Below are positions 34,376 through 43,276 of a stretch of DNA of 64,000 nt, in pieces. Location of the stretch: positions 1 through 64,000 of the forward strand of contig CAZUNG010000001.1 of assembly GCA_964621905.1 (NCBI GenBank), read 5' to 3'. The notes beneath the pieces are model-generated. The model did no database searches. It was not told where the DNA came from and saw nothing but the letters and a program-made list of their open reading frames with translations. Numbering within the stretch: the stretch's first letter is position 1; each line of letters opens with the position of its first letter. The position numbers and the translations under genes were made by a program. This DNA is from Ruminococcus_G sp964621905. GTDB lineage: Bacteria; Bacillota; Clostridia; Lachnospirales; Lachnospiraceae.

Positions 34376-35169
34376 AATTATGTAGTATAGCGAGCGGCAG
34401 CAGCGGCAACTGTATATTTGCAGGAAGTGATCAAACCAGTCTTCTTGTGGATGCAGGGATCAGCGGAAAAAGAATCGAGTTTGGCTTAAATGAAATTGAC
34501 CGGACGACTTCTGATATTGACGGGATTCTGATCACACATGAACATTCTGATCACATAAAAGGTCTGGGAGTTATCGCGAGAAAGTATCGGATTCCGATAT
34601 ATGCAACAGCGGGTACGATTTGCGCCATGAAAGAGATGAGCACGCTCGGAAAGCTGCCGGAGGGGATTTTTCATGAGATTCATGCGGATAAACCGTATCA
34701 GATCAAAGATATGGTGGTACATCCGTTCTCTGTCTCGCATGATGCGGCACAGCCGGTGGGGTATCGGCTGCAGCACGGGGAACAGACGATTGGGATTGCG
34801 ACAGATATGGGAGAATATTCAGACTATATCATCTCGAATCTCCAGGGTCTGGATGCACTTCTTCTGGAAGCAAATCATGATGTCAATATGCTGCAGGTGG
34901 GGAGTTATCCGTATTATTTAAAACGCAGGATCCTTGGGAACAGAGGACATCTGTCGAATGAATCTGCCGGCAGACTGCTGTGTGCACTGCTGCACGATAA
35001 TCTGAAAAAAATACTTCTGGGGCATCTCAGCAGGGAAAATAATTACGAGGCGCTTGCATATGAAACGGTGTGTTCGGAAGTGACGATGGGCGATAATCCA
35101 TACAGGGCATGTGATTTCGATATTTCGGTTGCGAGCCGTGAGAGCATATCGAAGATGGCTGAGATCTAA
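34372..35169 (+). CDS. walJ: MBL-fold metallohydrolase, WalJ/YycJ family
   Basis: 265 residues. The opening KLCSIASGSSGNC and the metal motif THEHSDHIKGLG (HxHxDH) with later His and Asp (EANHD) place it in the YycJ/WalJ group of beta-lactamase-fold nucleases, which co-occur with WalRK and affect cell-wall and replication control. The ATG at 34372 is used because GGAGG precedes it (4 nt overlap with coaE); an ATG at 34360 is upstream of the SD. No walRK genes are nearby. Confidence 0.9.
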   Translation: MKLCSIASGSSGNCIFAGSDQTSLLVDAGISGKRIEFGLNEIDRTTSDIDGILITHEHSDHIKGLGVIARKYRIPIYATAGTICAMKEMSTLGKLPEGIFHEIHADKPYQIKDMVVHPFSVSHDAAQPVGYRLQHGEQTIGIATDMGEYSDYIISNLQGLDALLLEANHDVNMLQVGSYPYYLKRRILGNRGHLSNESAGRLLCALLHDNLKKILLGHLSRENNYEALAYETVCSEVTMGDNPYRACDFDISVASRESISKMAEI

Positions 35170-35190
35170 TACATACAGAAAAGAAAGGAA

Positions 35191-35216
35191 ACCGCAGCCG
35201 GTGCGGTACAGGAGGA
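35191..35216 (+). promoter_or_regulatory. Hairpin-SD element upstream of the ACT protein
   Basis: ACCGCA (35191-35196) pairs with TGCGGT (35202-35207) around a 5-nt loop. ACA follows and then GGAGG (35211-35215), with ATG at 35221. The same architecture precedes khpA, rimM and secD in this window. Confidence 0.55.
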
Positions 35217-35220
35217 TGAG

Positions 35221-35493
35221 ATGGAAAAAACGATTATTACTGTAGTGGGAAAAGATACCGTGGGAATTATAGCAAAGGTATGTGCGTATCTGGCAGAGCA
35301 TCAGATCAACATTCTGGACATTTCTCAGACGATTGTGGACGGATATTTTAATATGATGATGGTGACGGATACTTCAGGGTGCGGAAAAGGTACAGGGGAG
35401 CTGGCGGACGAGATGAAGAGACTGGGGGAAGAGATCGGAGTTATCATTCGCTGCCAGCACGAGGATATTTTTAACAAAATGCACCGCATCTAA
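35221..35493 (+). CDS. ACT domain-containing protein (UPF0237)
   Basis: 90 residues of a single ACT domain: TIITVVGKDTVGIIAKVCAYLAEHQINILDISQTIVDGYFNMMMVTDTS. The UPF0237 group binds a small ligand, likely an amino acid or nucleotide, and is usually next to a UPF0210/DUF711 gene, as here (20 nt downstream). The two are probably partners. Function unknown. A hairpin immediately precedes the SD. Confidence 0.93.
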   Translation: MEKTIITVVGKDTVGIIAKVCAYLAEHQINILDISQTIVDGYFNMMMVTDTSGCGKGTGELADEMKRLGEEIGVIIRCQHEDIFNKMHRI

Positions 35494-35513
35494 AGACAGA
35501 GGAGAACGGTATC

Positions 35514-36878
35514 ATGATCAATATATTTGAAGTCAATGAAACGAACAAGATGATTGAACAGGAAAATCTGGACGTCCGTACGATCACCATGGGAATCAGC
35601 CTTTTGGACTGTATCAATGATAATCTCGAGATGGTCAGTGACCGGATTTATGATAAAATCACGACGATGGCAAAAGATCTCGTTCAGACGGGAGAAGATA
35701 TTTCAGCGGAATATGGAATTCCGATTGTCAACAAAAGGATTTCGATTACACCGCTGGCACTCGTAGGCGGTGCAGCCTGCAAAAAGTCTGAGGATTTTGT
35801 TGTGCTGGCGAGGACGCTTGACAGGGCGGCTAAAGAAGTCGGTGTTAATTTTATCGGCGGATATTCTGCGCTTGTCTCAAAAGGTATGACAAGAGCAGAC
35901 GAACTGCTGATCCGTTCAATACCGGGAGCACTGGCATGCACGGAACGTGTCTGCAGTTCGGTCAATCTTGGGTCCACAAAGACAGGAATCAATATGGATG
36001 CAGTACGCCTGATGGGCGACATTGTGCTGCAGACTGCCGAGTGCACGAAAGAGAATGATTCTCTTGGCTGTGCAAAGCTTGTGGTGTTCTGTAATGCACC
36101 GGATGATAATCCGTTTATGGCAGGTGCTTTTCACGGTGTAACGGAAGCGGATGCCATTATCAACGTCGGGGTCAGCGGACCGGGCGTTGTAAAATATGCG
36201 CTGGAACAGGTGCGCGGCGAGAATTTTGAAGTCCTGTGTGAAACGATTAAGAAAACTGCTTTTAAAATCACACGTGTCGGCCAGCTGGTAGCGCAGGAAG
36301 CATCCAGACGTCTGGGAATTCCATTTGGCATCATTGATTTGTCTCTGGCCCCCACACCGGCTGTCGGTGACAGTGTTGCCGAGATTTTGCAGGAGATCGG
36401 ACTGGAGGCAGCCGGTGCGCCGGGCACAACAGCGGCGCTTGCCATGCTCAATGACCAGGTGAAAAAGGGCGGAATCATGGCGTCTTCCTATGTGGGAGGC
36501 TTAAGCGGCGCATTTATTCCGGTCAGTGAAGATCAGGGGATGATCGATGCGGTCGTTGCGGGAGCACTGACGCTTGAGAAGCTTGAGGCCATGACGTGTG
36601 TATGCTCCGTAGGGCTTGACATGATCGCAATACCGGGGGATACAAAAGCGACAACGATCGCAGGCATTATCGCAGATGAGATGGCAATCGGCATGGTGAA
36701 TCAAAAGACAACAGCAGTGCGCATCATTCCGGTAATCGGGAAAGGGATCGGCGAGACGGTGGAATTCGGAGGGCTTTTAGGCTATGCGCCGATCATGCCG
36801 GTCAATACCTTTGGTTGTGATGCTTTTGTCAACAGGGGCGGGAGGATACCTGCGCCGATTCACAGTTTTAAGAACTAA
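35514..36878 (+). CDS. UPF0210/DUF711 (PFL-like) family protein
   Basis: 454 residues. Conserved stretches such as VRTITMGISLLDCI, RISITPLALVGGA, FIGGYSALVSKG, NVGVSGPGVVKYAL and FGLIDLSLAPTPAVGDS-like IIDLSLAPTPAVGDSVAEIL are typical of UPF0210. It is pyruvate-formate-lyase-like in fold, with no radical-glycine motif seen. The role is unknown. It follows the ACT protein by 20 nt, a pairing conserved across Firmicutes and archaea, and a terminator ends the pair. Confidence 0.92.
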   Translation: MINIFEVNETNKMIEQENLDVRTITMGISLLDCINDNLEMVSDRIYDKITTMAKDLVQTGEDISAEYGIPIVNKRISITPLALVGGAACKKSEDFVVLARTLDRAAKEVGVNFIGGYSALVSKGMTRADELLIRSIPGALACTERVCSSVNLGSTKTGINMDAVRLMGDIVLQTAECTKENDSLGCAKLVVFCNAPDDNPFMAGAFHGVTEADAIINVGVSGPGVVKYALEQVRGENFEVLCETIKKTAFKITRVGQLVAQEASRRLGIPFGIIDLSLAPTPAVGDSVAEILQEIGLEAAGAPGTTAALAMLNDQVKKGGIMASSYVGGLSGAFIPVSEDQGMIDAVVAGALTLEKLEAMTCVCSVGLDMIAIPGDTKATTIAGIIADEMAIGMVNQKTTAVRIIPVIGKGIGETVEFGGLLGYAPIMPVNTFGCDAFVNRGGRIPAPIHSFKN

Positions 36879-36898
36879 CCGCTATAGTCAGCGGTATC

Positions 36899-36945
36899 GA
36901 TACACCCGCACGCTGGTCAGAGGATAACCGGAGTGCGGGTGTATT
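36899..36945. terminator. Terminator between convergent UPF0210 and tmcAL genes
   Basis: ATACACCCGCA and its complement TGCGGGTGTAT form an 11-bp stem (36900-36910 and 36934-36944). The right arm lies within the last codons of tmcAL. TTCGTGTT follows; the T-run is weak. Confidence 0.6.
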
Positions 36946-38143
36946 CGTGTTGGAAAGGGGTGTGATAGATGTCCGTCATGACGGTTTCATAGATATGGGC
37001 GGCGAGAATATCATGTTGAAATGTTTTCAGCGCAGATGCACTGAGGATCTTTGCCGCGTCTGCGGGTTTTGTGATGATGGGGACGGTACTTTTTTGTTTC
37101 AGCTCTTTTAAAAGTGCGCCTGAATCTTTGCGGAACCCGAGAATGCGCAGATAGCTGTTTTCCGGGCAAAGTGATCGCTCAAGATCTTCTGTGGTCAGCT
37201 TCAGCAGAACATGAAGCAGAGCACGCAAAATATGGGAATACGTCAGCTCTTTTGTCTTCAAATGCTGAACGAAAGACGTGATTTCCACAAAGCGATTCAG
37301 ACAGTGTAAGGTGCGGTTTGCAAGCGCTTCTGTCATATCCTGGTATCGACACAGAGAAGAATTGTTCTCAGACAGCAGCGCGTATTTCAGCAGAGCTGAA
37401 AAATGGTCAATCGCAAGACTTCCGCGCAGCTTGAGCTGACTGTTCAGAATTTCGGCAGCTTTGAAGGGGATCTGTTTCAGTGCGGTATCGGATATCTGTC
37501 TGCCGTGGATTTCTTTGCGGATGGCAGTGGCTGAGCTGTAGGCGGCGCCCAGCTTTTCGTCGTGATAAGCACTTCCGATGCGCTGTATAGAAAAAGGGGT
37601 GAGCGCAGAGTGTTCCTGGCGCAGTGCCTTTACGTATTCGAGTCCCAGAATATTGTTGGGGGACTGCAGAAACTCTGTTTTAAGATCAGGCAGACAGGCG
37701 GCGATCGCCTGCTGTCGCGCAGCGGGATAGGGAAAACCCAGTGCAAGTTCACGTTTTAAGATGCTCCGGTACTCTTGGGGTTCCTCCGATAAAACGGCAG
37801 CGATTTGATGGAAAAGTGGAAGGTCATCATGCTCACATCCAAAACAGATGGAGTCCGTCACTCCGGTCTGACTGAGGATCCGGACGGCGCCGCGTGCAAA
37901 AAACTCAGCACTTCCCGTTGCAAAGCACACCGGAAGTTCAAGGACAAGAGACGCCCCTTCTGCGAGCGCCATTGCTGTCCGTGTGTATTTATCTGTGACG
38001 GCACATGAACCGCGCTGTACGAAATTTCCGCTCATCACGGCAATGACGTCTCTGGCGCCTGTGATCTTGCGGGCTTTTTCAATATGATATTTATGACCAT
38101 TGTGAAACGGATTATATTCTGTGACAAGTCCTGCTGTTTTCAT
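36917..38143 (-). CDS. tmcAL: tRNA(Met) cytidine acetate ligase (TmcAL)
   Basis: 408 residues of the YlbM/TmcAL nucleotidyltransferase family. The HxGH-type ATP motif lies in GLVTEYNPFHNGHKYHIEKA, followed by VIAVMSGNFVQRG and LELPVCFATGSAEFFARGAV. It activates acetate with ATP and transfers it to the wobble cytidine of elongator tRNA-Met. It lies next to pta-ackA, whose pathway makes and uses acetate, a common arrangement in Firmicutes. GAGGTG precedes the ATG. Confidence 0.93.
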   Translation of the reverse strand: MKTAGLVTEYNPFHNGHKYHIEKARKITGARDVIAVMSGNFVQRGSCAVTDKYTRTAMALAEGASLVLELPVCFATGSAEFFARGAVRILSQTGVTDSICFGCEHDDLPLFHQIAAVLSEEPQEYRSILKRELALGFPYPAARQQAIAACLPDLKTEFLQSPNNILGLEYVKALRQEHSALTPFSIQRIGSAYHDEKLGAAYSSATAIRKEIHGRQISDTALKQIPFKAAEILNSQLKLRGSLAIDHFSALLKYALLSENNSSLCRYQDMTEALANRTLHCLNRFVEITSFVQHLKTKELTYSHILRALLHVLLKLTTEDLERSLCPENSYLRILGFRKDSGALLKELKQKSTVPIITKPADAAKILSASALKTFQHDILAAHIYETVMTDIYHTPFQHEYTRTPVIL

Positions 38144-38196
38144 GAATGCACCTCAAAAAATACATGGAATTATCCAGTATTCTACCATTGAAATGC

Positions 38197-38225
38197 TTGA
38201 AATACAAGGGTATTGGGGGTATAAT
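38197..38225 (+). promoter_or_regulatory. Promoter of pta-ackA
   Basis: TTGAAA (38197-38202), a 17-bp spacer and TATAAT (38220-38225). Transcription should begin near 38232, leaving a leader of about 160 nt before pta. Confidence 0.75.
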
Positions 38226-38236
38226 GAAAGGAATTA

Positions 38237-38354
38237 TAACAGTTCGGATAAGAAGCATCGGATTTCATCCAATGTGAAAATCTGTATAGAATCCGTCTTA
38301 TAAGTAAGCTTAATGGCCGATTCTATATAAATTTTTTCGCCGTCCGAACTGTTA
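38237..38354 (+). promoter_or_regulatory. Structured 5' leader before pta-ackA
   Basis: A 12-bp perfect closing stem (TAACAGTTCGGA at 38237-38248 pairs with 38343-38354) encloses two further hairpins: an imperfect one around 38254-38274 (GGAT/ATCC core) and a perfect 9-bp one (TATAGAATC at 38285-38293 with 38319-38327). The closing stem starts about 5 nt after the predicted transcription start and ends 20 nt before the SD (AAAGGAG). No intrinsic terminator follows, so any control would be translational or of RNA stability. Confidence 0.5.
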
Positions 38355-38392
38355 AAATGAATTAGTATAAAACGAAAGGAGTCAAAAAAATC

Positions 38393-39385
38393 ATGGGATT
38401 TATTGACGTAATCAAAGACAGAGCGAGAGCTGACAAAAAAACAATTGTACTTCCGGAGACAGAAGACAGAAGAACGTATGAGGCGGTTGAACAGATCTTA
38501 AAAGAAAACATTGCAAATGTAATTCTGGTAGGAAGCGAAGAGGCAGTAAAGGCCGGGAGCGAGGGACTGGATATCACAGGGGCAGTTGTTGTTGATCCGG
38601 CAACCTCTGATAAGACACAGTCTTATATTGATAAACTGGTTGAATTAAGAGGTAGCAAGGGTATGACTGAAGAAAAAGCAAGAGAGATCATGCTGAACCA
38701 GTATCTGTATTATGGAGTTATGATGGTTAAAATGGGCGATGCTGACGGAATGGTTTCCGGTGCTTGCCATTCAACAGCGGATACTCTGCGTCCCTGCCTG
38801 CAGATTCTGAAAACAAAACCAGGTACAAAACTGGTATCTGCATTTTTCCTGATGTCTGTTCCGAACTGTGAGTATGGTGCCAATGGTACTTTCGTATTTG
38901 CTGACTGCGGACTGAACCAGAATCCGAATCCGGAAGAACTGGCTGCAATTGCTGAATCTTCTGCAGAATCCTTTAAACTTCTGGTTGGTGAAGAGCCGAA
39001 AATTGCATTCCTGTCACACTCAACAATGGGAAGCGCAAAGCACGCTGATATTGATAAAGTAACGGAAGCGGTAAAAATCGCAAAAGAAAATTATCCGGAT
39101 CTGAAACTGGACGGGGAACTGCAGCTTGACGCGGCGATCGTTCCGAGTGTAGGTGCTTCCAAAGCTCCGAACAGCCCGGTAGCAGGACAGGCCAACACAC
39201 TGATCTTCCCGGATCTGGATGCAGGTAATATCGGATACAAGCTGGTTCAAAGACTTGCAAAAGCAGAAGCTTACGGACCAGTTACCCAGGGTATTGCAGC
39301 TCCGGTCAACGACCTTTCCAGAGGATGCTCTGCAGAAGATATCGTTGGCGTAGTAGCAATCACAGCAGTACAGTGTCAAAATTAA
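38393..39385 (+). CDS. pta: Phosphate acetyltransferase
   Basis: 330 residues, the usual short single-domain form. Conserved blocks: KTIVLPETEDRRTYEAVEQI, DGMVSGACHSTADTLRPCLQILKTKPG, FADCGLNQNPNPEELAAIA and the C-terminal RGCSAEDIVGVVAITAVQ. It exchanges acetyl-CoA and phosphate for acetyl phosphate in fermentation and links to ackA 95 nt downstream. AAAGGAG precedes the ATG. It lies behind the structured leader at 38237-38354. Confidence 0.97.
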   Translation: MGFIDVIKDRARADKKTIVLPETEDRRTYEAVEQILKENIANVILVGSEEAVKAGSEGLDITGAVVVDPATSDKTQSYIDKLVELRGSKGMTEEKAREIMLNQYLYYGVMMVKMGDADGMVSGACHSTADTLRPCLQILKTKPGTKLVSAFFLMSVPNCEYGANGTFVFADCGLNQNPNPEELAAIAESSAESFKLLVGEEPKIAFLSHSTMGSAKHADIDKVTEAVKIAKENYPDLKLDGELQLDAAIVPSVGASKAPNSPVAGQANTLIFPDLDAGNIGYKLVQRLAKAEAYGPVTQGIAAPVNDLSRGCSAEDIVGVVAITAVQCQN

Positions 39386-39479
39386 GCTGAGCGAAGCGAA
39401 GGAAATTAACAATTCGCATAAACCCCATCAAAAGAAGTAATAAATATTACATAAAACCAAATAAAGCGAGGTAATACCG

Positions 39480-40670
39480 ATGAATGTATTAGTAATTAAC
39501 TGTGGAAGTTCTTCACTGAAATTCCAGCTGATTAACTCTGACACAGAACATGTCCTTGCAAAAGGACTCTGCGAGAGAATTGGAATTGACGGAAGACTGG
39601 TATATCAGCCGGCAGGCGGAGAAAAAGAAGTAACTGAGGCAGATATGCCGACTCATAAACAGGCGATCCAGATGGTTCTGGATGCATTGATGAATCCGAA
39701 GACAGGTGTGATCAAAAGCCTTGACGAAGTTGATGCTGTCGGCCACCGTGTCGTACATGGCGGTGAGAAATTTGCTTCTTCTGTTGTGATCAATGATGAA
39801 GTTATGGCTGCAATCGAAGAGTGCAATGATCTTGCACCACTTCACAACCCGGCGAACCTGATCGGAATCCGTGCATGCCAGGAGCTGATGCCGAAAGCAC
39901 CGATGGTGGCTGTATTTGATACAGCATTCCATCAGACAATGCCGGAAAAAGCTTATATGTATGGTCTTCCATATGAGTATTATGAGAAATATAAAGTGAG
40001 AAGATACGGTTTCCACGGAACATCACACAGTTTTGTTTCCAAACGTACAGCAGAATTCCTGGGAATGGATCTGAATCATTCCAAAATTATCGTGGCACAT
40101 CTTGGAAACGGAGCATCCATCAGTGCTGTCGTTAACGGAAAATGCGTAGATACTTCCATGGGTCTGACACCGCTTGAAGGACTTGTAATGGGAACACGTT
40201 CCGGAGATATCGATCCGGCGATCATCGAATTCATCGCCAAGAAAGAAAATCTGGATCTGGCAGGCGTTATGAACGTATTGAACAAAAAATCCGGAGTCCA
40301 GGGTCTTTCCGACGGACTCTCCAGTGATTTCCGTGATCTGGAAGAAGCAATGGAAGACGGCAACAAGCTGGCTGCCAATGCGATGGAAGTATTCTGCTAC
40401 CATGTAGCAAAATACATTGGTTCTTACGTTGCAGTTATGAATGGCGTGGATGCGATCGCGTTTACTGCAGGTATCGGTGAAAATGCTTCTATCGTACGTG
40501 AGAAGGTCGTATCTTATCTCGGATATCTTGGAATTACTCTGGATGAGAAAGCAAATGCCGGAAGAGGAGAAGACTGTGTGATTTCCACACCGGATTCCAA
40601 AGTGAAAGTGTGCGTGATTCCTACGAATGAAGAACTTGCAATCTGCAGGGAGACAGTAGCACTCGTATAA
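39480..40670 (+). CDS. ackA: Acetate kinase
   Basis: 396 residues. VLVINCGSSSLKFQLI at the N-terminus, the DTAFHQTMPEKAYMYGLPYEYYEKYKVRRYGFHGTSH signature, HLGNGASI and the C-terminal FTAGIGENA blocks are all present. It forms ATP and acetate from acetyl phosphate, completing the Pta-AckA route. It is expected to be co-transcribed with pta and ends in a GC-rich terminator. Confidence 0.98.
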   Translation: MNVLVINCGSSSLKFQLINSDTEHVLAKGLCERIGIDGRLVYQPAGGEKEVTEADMPTHKQAIQMVLDALMNPKTGVIKSLDEVDAVGHRVVHGGEKFASSVVINDEVMAAIEECNDLAPLHNPANLIGIRACQELMPKAPMVAVFDTAFHQTMPEKAYMYGLPYEYYEKYKVRRYGFHGTSHSFVSKRTAEFLGMDLNHSKIIVAHLGNGASISAVVNGKCVDTSMGLTPLEGLVMGTRSGDIDPAIIEFIAKKENLDLAGVMNVLNKKSGVQGLSDGLSSDFRDLEEAMEDGNKLAANAMEVFCYHVAKYIGSYVAVMNGVDAIAFTAGIGENASIVREKVVSYLGYLGITLDEKANAGRGEDCVISTPDSKVKVCVIPTNEELAICRETVALV

Positions 40671-40700
40671 CGGCTGCTTTGCTTCTGATGATTGAATCTG

Positions 40701-40732
40701 ACCGCCGCGGCACTGATGCTGCGGCGGTTTTA
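40701..40732 (+). terminator. Terminator after ackA
   Basis: ACCGCCGC (40701-40708) pairs with GCGGCGGT (40721-40728), followed by TTTTAT. Confidence 0.8.
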
Positions 40733-40797
40733 TCATGGAGTCTGGAATGAACAGGACGAAAATGTTAAAATCAATCTGAAAAGTCAAGTAAAAAGAG

Positions 40798-40826
40798 TTG
40801 ACAAATTCTGCACCCGTATGTATAAT
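40798..40826 (+). promoter_or_regulatory. Promoter of yceD-rpmF
   Basis: TTGACA (40798-40803), a 17-bp spacer and TATAAT (40821-40826), a near-perfect consensus 27 bp before the yceD ATG. Confidence 0.85.
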
Positions 40827-40852
40827 TAACAAAGTGTGATTAGGAGACTATT

Positions 40853-41380
40853 ATGCGAATTGATCTGACAGATATTTTAGCCCGGGAGGGAAAGACGGAA
40901 GAACTGGAAACAGCTTTGGAAACGGATGCATTTAAAATCAGGCTGGGAGAATTTCCGATTACAGAGAAATCCCCTGTACGCCTGTGCATAACCCACAACG
41001 CCGATCAGGTTCTGACAGTCACTGCGGACTGTGATGTGGTGATTGAGATTCCGTGTGCCCGCTGTCTGGAACCGGTGAAGACTCCGTTTGCACTTCACGC
41101 TGTGCGGGAAGTGGACATGAAGTTATCGGATGAGGAACGGGAAGAAATGCTGGATGACGGCGGATATATTGAGGGAAGAGAACTTGATGTGGATGCACTG
41201 ATGCATAATGAGATTTTATTCAGCTGGCCCATGCAGGTATTGTGCAGTGAAGACTGTAAAGGTATCTGCAGCAAATGCGGTGCCAACCTGAACCAGACAT
41301 CATGCGATTGTGATACTGCCAGTCTCGATCCGAGAATGGCGGCAATCAGTGATATATTTAGAAAATTTAAGGAGGTGTAA
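40853..41380 (+). CDS. yceD: YceD family protein (DUF177)
   Basis: 175 residues. The two cysteine pairs (CARCLEPV in the middle; CSEDCKGICSKCGANLNQTSCDC near the C-terminus) and the DPRMAAISDIFRKFKEV ending are hallmarks of DUF177. In plants and bacteria it promotes 23S rRNA maturation. It always sits just upstream of rpmF; here the stop codon is 2 nt before the L32 start and both share the SD region. Confidence 0.92.
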   Translation: MRIDLTDILAREGKTEELETALETDAFKIRLGEFPITEKSPVRLCITHNADQVLTVTADCDVVIEIPCARCLEPVKTPFALHAVREVDMKLSDEEREEMLDDGGYIEGRELDVDALMHNEILFSWPMQVLCSEDCKGICSKCGANLNQTSCDCDTASLDPRMAAISDIFRKFKEV

Positions 41381-41382
41381 CA

Positions 41383-41562
41383 ATGTCCATCTGTCCAAAA
41401 AATAAAACATCTAAAGCCAGAAGAGATAAGAGAAGAGCAAACTGGAAAATGAGTGCTCCGAATCTGGTAAAATGCAGCAAATGCGGAGAACTGATGATGC
41501 CTCATCGTGTATGTAAGGCATGCGGGTCCTATAATAAAAAAGAAATCATTACTATGGACTAA
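41383..41562 (+). CDS. rpmF: 50S ribosomal protein L32
   Basis: 59 residues, too short for many gene finders. It begins MSICPKNKTSKARRDKRRANW and carries two CxxC pairs (CSKCGE, CKACGS) of the zinc-binding form of L32, then YNKKEIITMD. AAGGAGGTGT precedes the ATG. It is co-transcribed with yceD from the promoter at 40798, and a terminator follows. Confidence 0.97.
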   Translation: MSICPKNKTSKARRDKRRANWKMSAPNLVKCSKCGELMMPHRVCKACGSYNKKEIITMD

Positions 41563-41569
41563 GTGATTA

Positions 41570-41602
41570 AAAGGCTTTCCGATGCTTCGGGAAGCCTTTT
41601 GC
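41570..41602 (+). terminator. Terminator after rpmF
   Basis: AAAGGCTTCC-type arms (41570-41580 and 41590-41600) with a short loop, followed by TTTTG. Confidence 0.7.
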
Positions 41603-41639
41603 CATATCTGCAGACAAAAAACAGAATTGGGGGTAGGTT

Positions 41640-42200
41640 ATGAATCGGTATGAAGAAATGGAACAATATTGTATGGAACGCGGTGCTTTTAAAGCAAAGG
41701 TTATTGACACGGACCGGATTCCGTTTGATGAAGAACTCCGCAAAGCATGTGAGGCCAATATCTGCGGGCACTATGGGAGAAATTATGCCTGTCCTCCAAA
41801 TGTGGGGACGCCCGGAGAGCTGATCGCAGAGGCAAAGTCATACAAGAAGGGTCTGGTTTTTCAGACGGTTACGGAGATCGAAGATTCTTATGACATTGAA
41901 GGAATGATGGATGCACAGAACCGTCATACGGAAGTTGCAGAGTCTATAGAAGAAATGGTCAGGAAATATTATCAGAAATTTCTGAGGCTGGAAGCGGGGG
42001 GCTGTACACGGTGTAAAGTCTGCGGTCAGATTACAGGAGAACCCTGCAGAATGCCGGAGAAAGCGACCGCATCGGTAGAGGCCTACTGCATGAACTGTTC
42101 ACAGCTTGCAGAGGTAAGCGGAATGAAATACATAAATGGGGTAAATACAGTTACATATTTCGGCATGTTTTTGCTGCCGGCATCAGAGTTTGACTTTTGA
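41640..42200 (+). CDS. DUF2284 putative metal-binding protein
   Basis: 186 residues. CGHYGRNYACPPNVG near residues 45-60 and a later CTRCKVCGQITGEPC plus YCMNCSQLAE give eight or more cysteines arranged as a metal or Fe-S site. The family is annotated as a metal-binding protein and is common in anaerobes; the function is unknown. Own SD (GGGGGTAGG, weak). It stands between rpmF and the cell-wall-binding lipoprotein. Confidence 0.85.
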   Translation: MNRYEEMEQYCMERGAFKAKVIDTDRIPFDEELRKACEANICGHYGRNYACPPNVGTPGELIAEAKSYKKGLVFQTVTEIEDSYDIEGMMDAQNRHTEVAESIEEMVRKYYQKFLRLEAGGCTRCKVCGQITGEPCRMPEKATASVEAYCMNCSQLAEVSGMKYINGVNTVTYFGMFLLPASEFDF

Positions 42201-42219
42201 TTCATAATTGTGCTATACT
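42190..42219 (+). promoter_or_regulatory. Promoter of the cell-wall-binding lipoprotein gene
   Basis: TTGACT (42190-42195), an 18-bp spacer and TATACT (42214-42219). The -35 overlaps the last codons of the DUF2284 gene. Confidence 0.55.
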
Positions 42220-42281
42220 ATGAAACGAGAAATACACAAAATTGAAAAGATTTTGTAACAATCAGACAAGGGGTAACGAGT

Positions 42282-43223
42282 ATGAAAGTATTAAAAAAAG
42301 GGATATTGACAGTGATGCTGGTCGGCTGTATGACGGTTTTATCAGGCTGTTCCCTGGGAGAAACGTGGGAACTACTGTGGGGAAACCATAAGAGTGAAAC
42401 AGGAGATGAAGGCGCGGCTCAGGAGGTTTTTGATCCAAATGCCGTCAAAGTAGATGAAAATGTAGAAGCGCCGAAGTTCAGCAAGAATCTGGAGGGAAAA
42501 GCTACATATGCAGTGGGTGACAAGGCCAAAGCACTTTCTGTAAAAGCCGAAGTAGAAGGTGACGGAGAGATCAGTTACCAGTGGTATAAAAATACTGTTG
42601 ATTCCAATGGCGGCGGTATGAAGATTGAAGGTGCAACGGAAGGGAAATATACACCGGATACTTCTGAGGAAGGATATTGGTATTATTTTGTTGTCGCGAC
42701 AAATACAGTAGATAAAGCGGTCAATATGGCCACAAGTGATATCGTTGAGATCTATGTGGATCCTGATAAGGAGCCGGCGCCTAAAGAAGGCGAGGAGACG
42801 CCCGGGTGGACACAGGATAAAACGGGATGGTACTATGTGGCTGACGACGGAAACCGCGTAAAAGGCAAGTGGAAAGAAGTAAAAGGCAAATGGTACCTGT
42901 TCAATAAAAAGGGATATATGCTGACCGGATGGCAGGAAGTAAAAGACATCTGGTATTATTTGAATGACGATGGATCCATGGCCACAGGGTTTATTACTGT
43001 CGATGGCAAAAAGTATTATATGAATGACAAAGGCCAGATGAATGTCGGCTGGCTGGATGGAAATGGCAGCTGGTACTATTCCGGATCAGACGGTGCGCTG
43101 AAGATTTCGGAGTGGGTGGAAATCGATGACAGCTGGTACTACTTCAATGAAGACGGCATTATGCTCACAAACTGTGAGGTGAACGGCAAGTGGTTGAATC
43201 CTGACGGCAAGCTTGCAGAATAG
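42282..43223 (+). CDS. Lipoprotein with an Ig-like region and cell-wall-binding repeats
   Basis: 313 residues. Signal peptide with lipobox LSGC at residues 21-24, so lipid-anchored. Residues about 60-170 look like an Ig/PKD-like beta domain (ISYQWYKNTVDSNG then YWYYFVVATNT). Residues 178-308 hold six W-x-Y-containing repeats of about 20 residues (GWYYVADDGNRVKGKW, WYYLNDDGSMATGF and similar) of the CW_binding_1 choline-binding type. It should sit at the membrane-wall interface, with the repeats gripping cell-wall polymers. No enzymatic domain seen. Monocistronic. Confidence 0.85.
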   Translation: MKVLKKGILTVMLVGCMTVLSGCSLGETWELLWGNHKSETGDEGAAQEVFDPNAVKVDENVEAPKFSKNLEGKATYAVGDKAKALSVKAEVEGDGEISYQWYKNTVDSNGGGMKIEGATEGKYTPDTSEEGYWYYFVVATNTVDKAVNMATSDIVEIYVDPDKEPAPKEGEETPGWTQDKTGWYYVADDGNRVKGKWKEVKGKWYLFNKKGYMLTGWQEVKDIWYYLNDDGSMATGFITVDGKKYYMNDKGQMNVGWLDGNGSWYYSGSDGALKISEWVEIDDSWYYFNEDGIMLTNCEVNGKWLNPDGKLAE

Positions 43224-43238
43224 CATAAAAACAGGGTA

Positions 43239-43272
43239 GAGGGGATACTGTATAAGCGGTATCCCCTTTCTT
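43239..43272 (+). terminator. Terminator after the cell-wall-binding lipoprotein
   Basis: AGGGGATAC (43240-43248) pairs with GTATCCCCT (43259-43267), followed by TTCTT. Confidence 0.8.
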
Positions 43273-43276
43273 GGAC

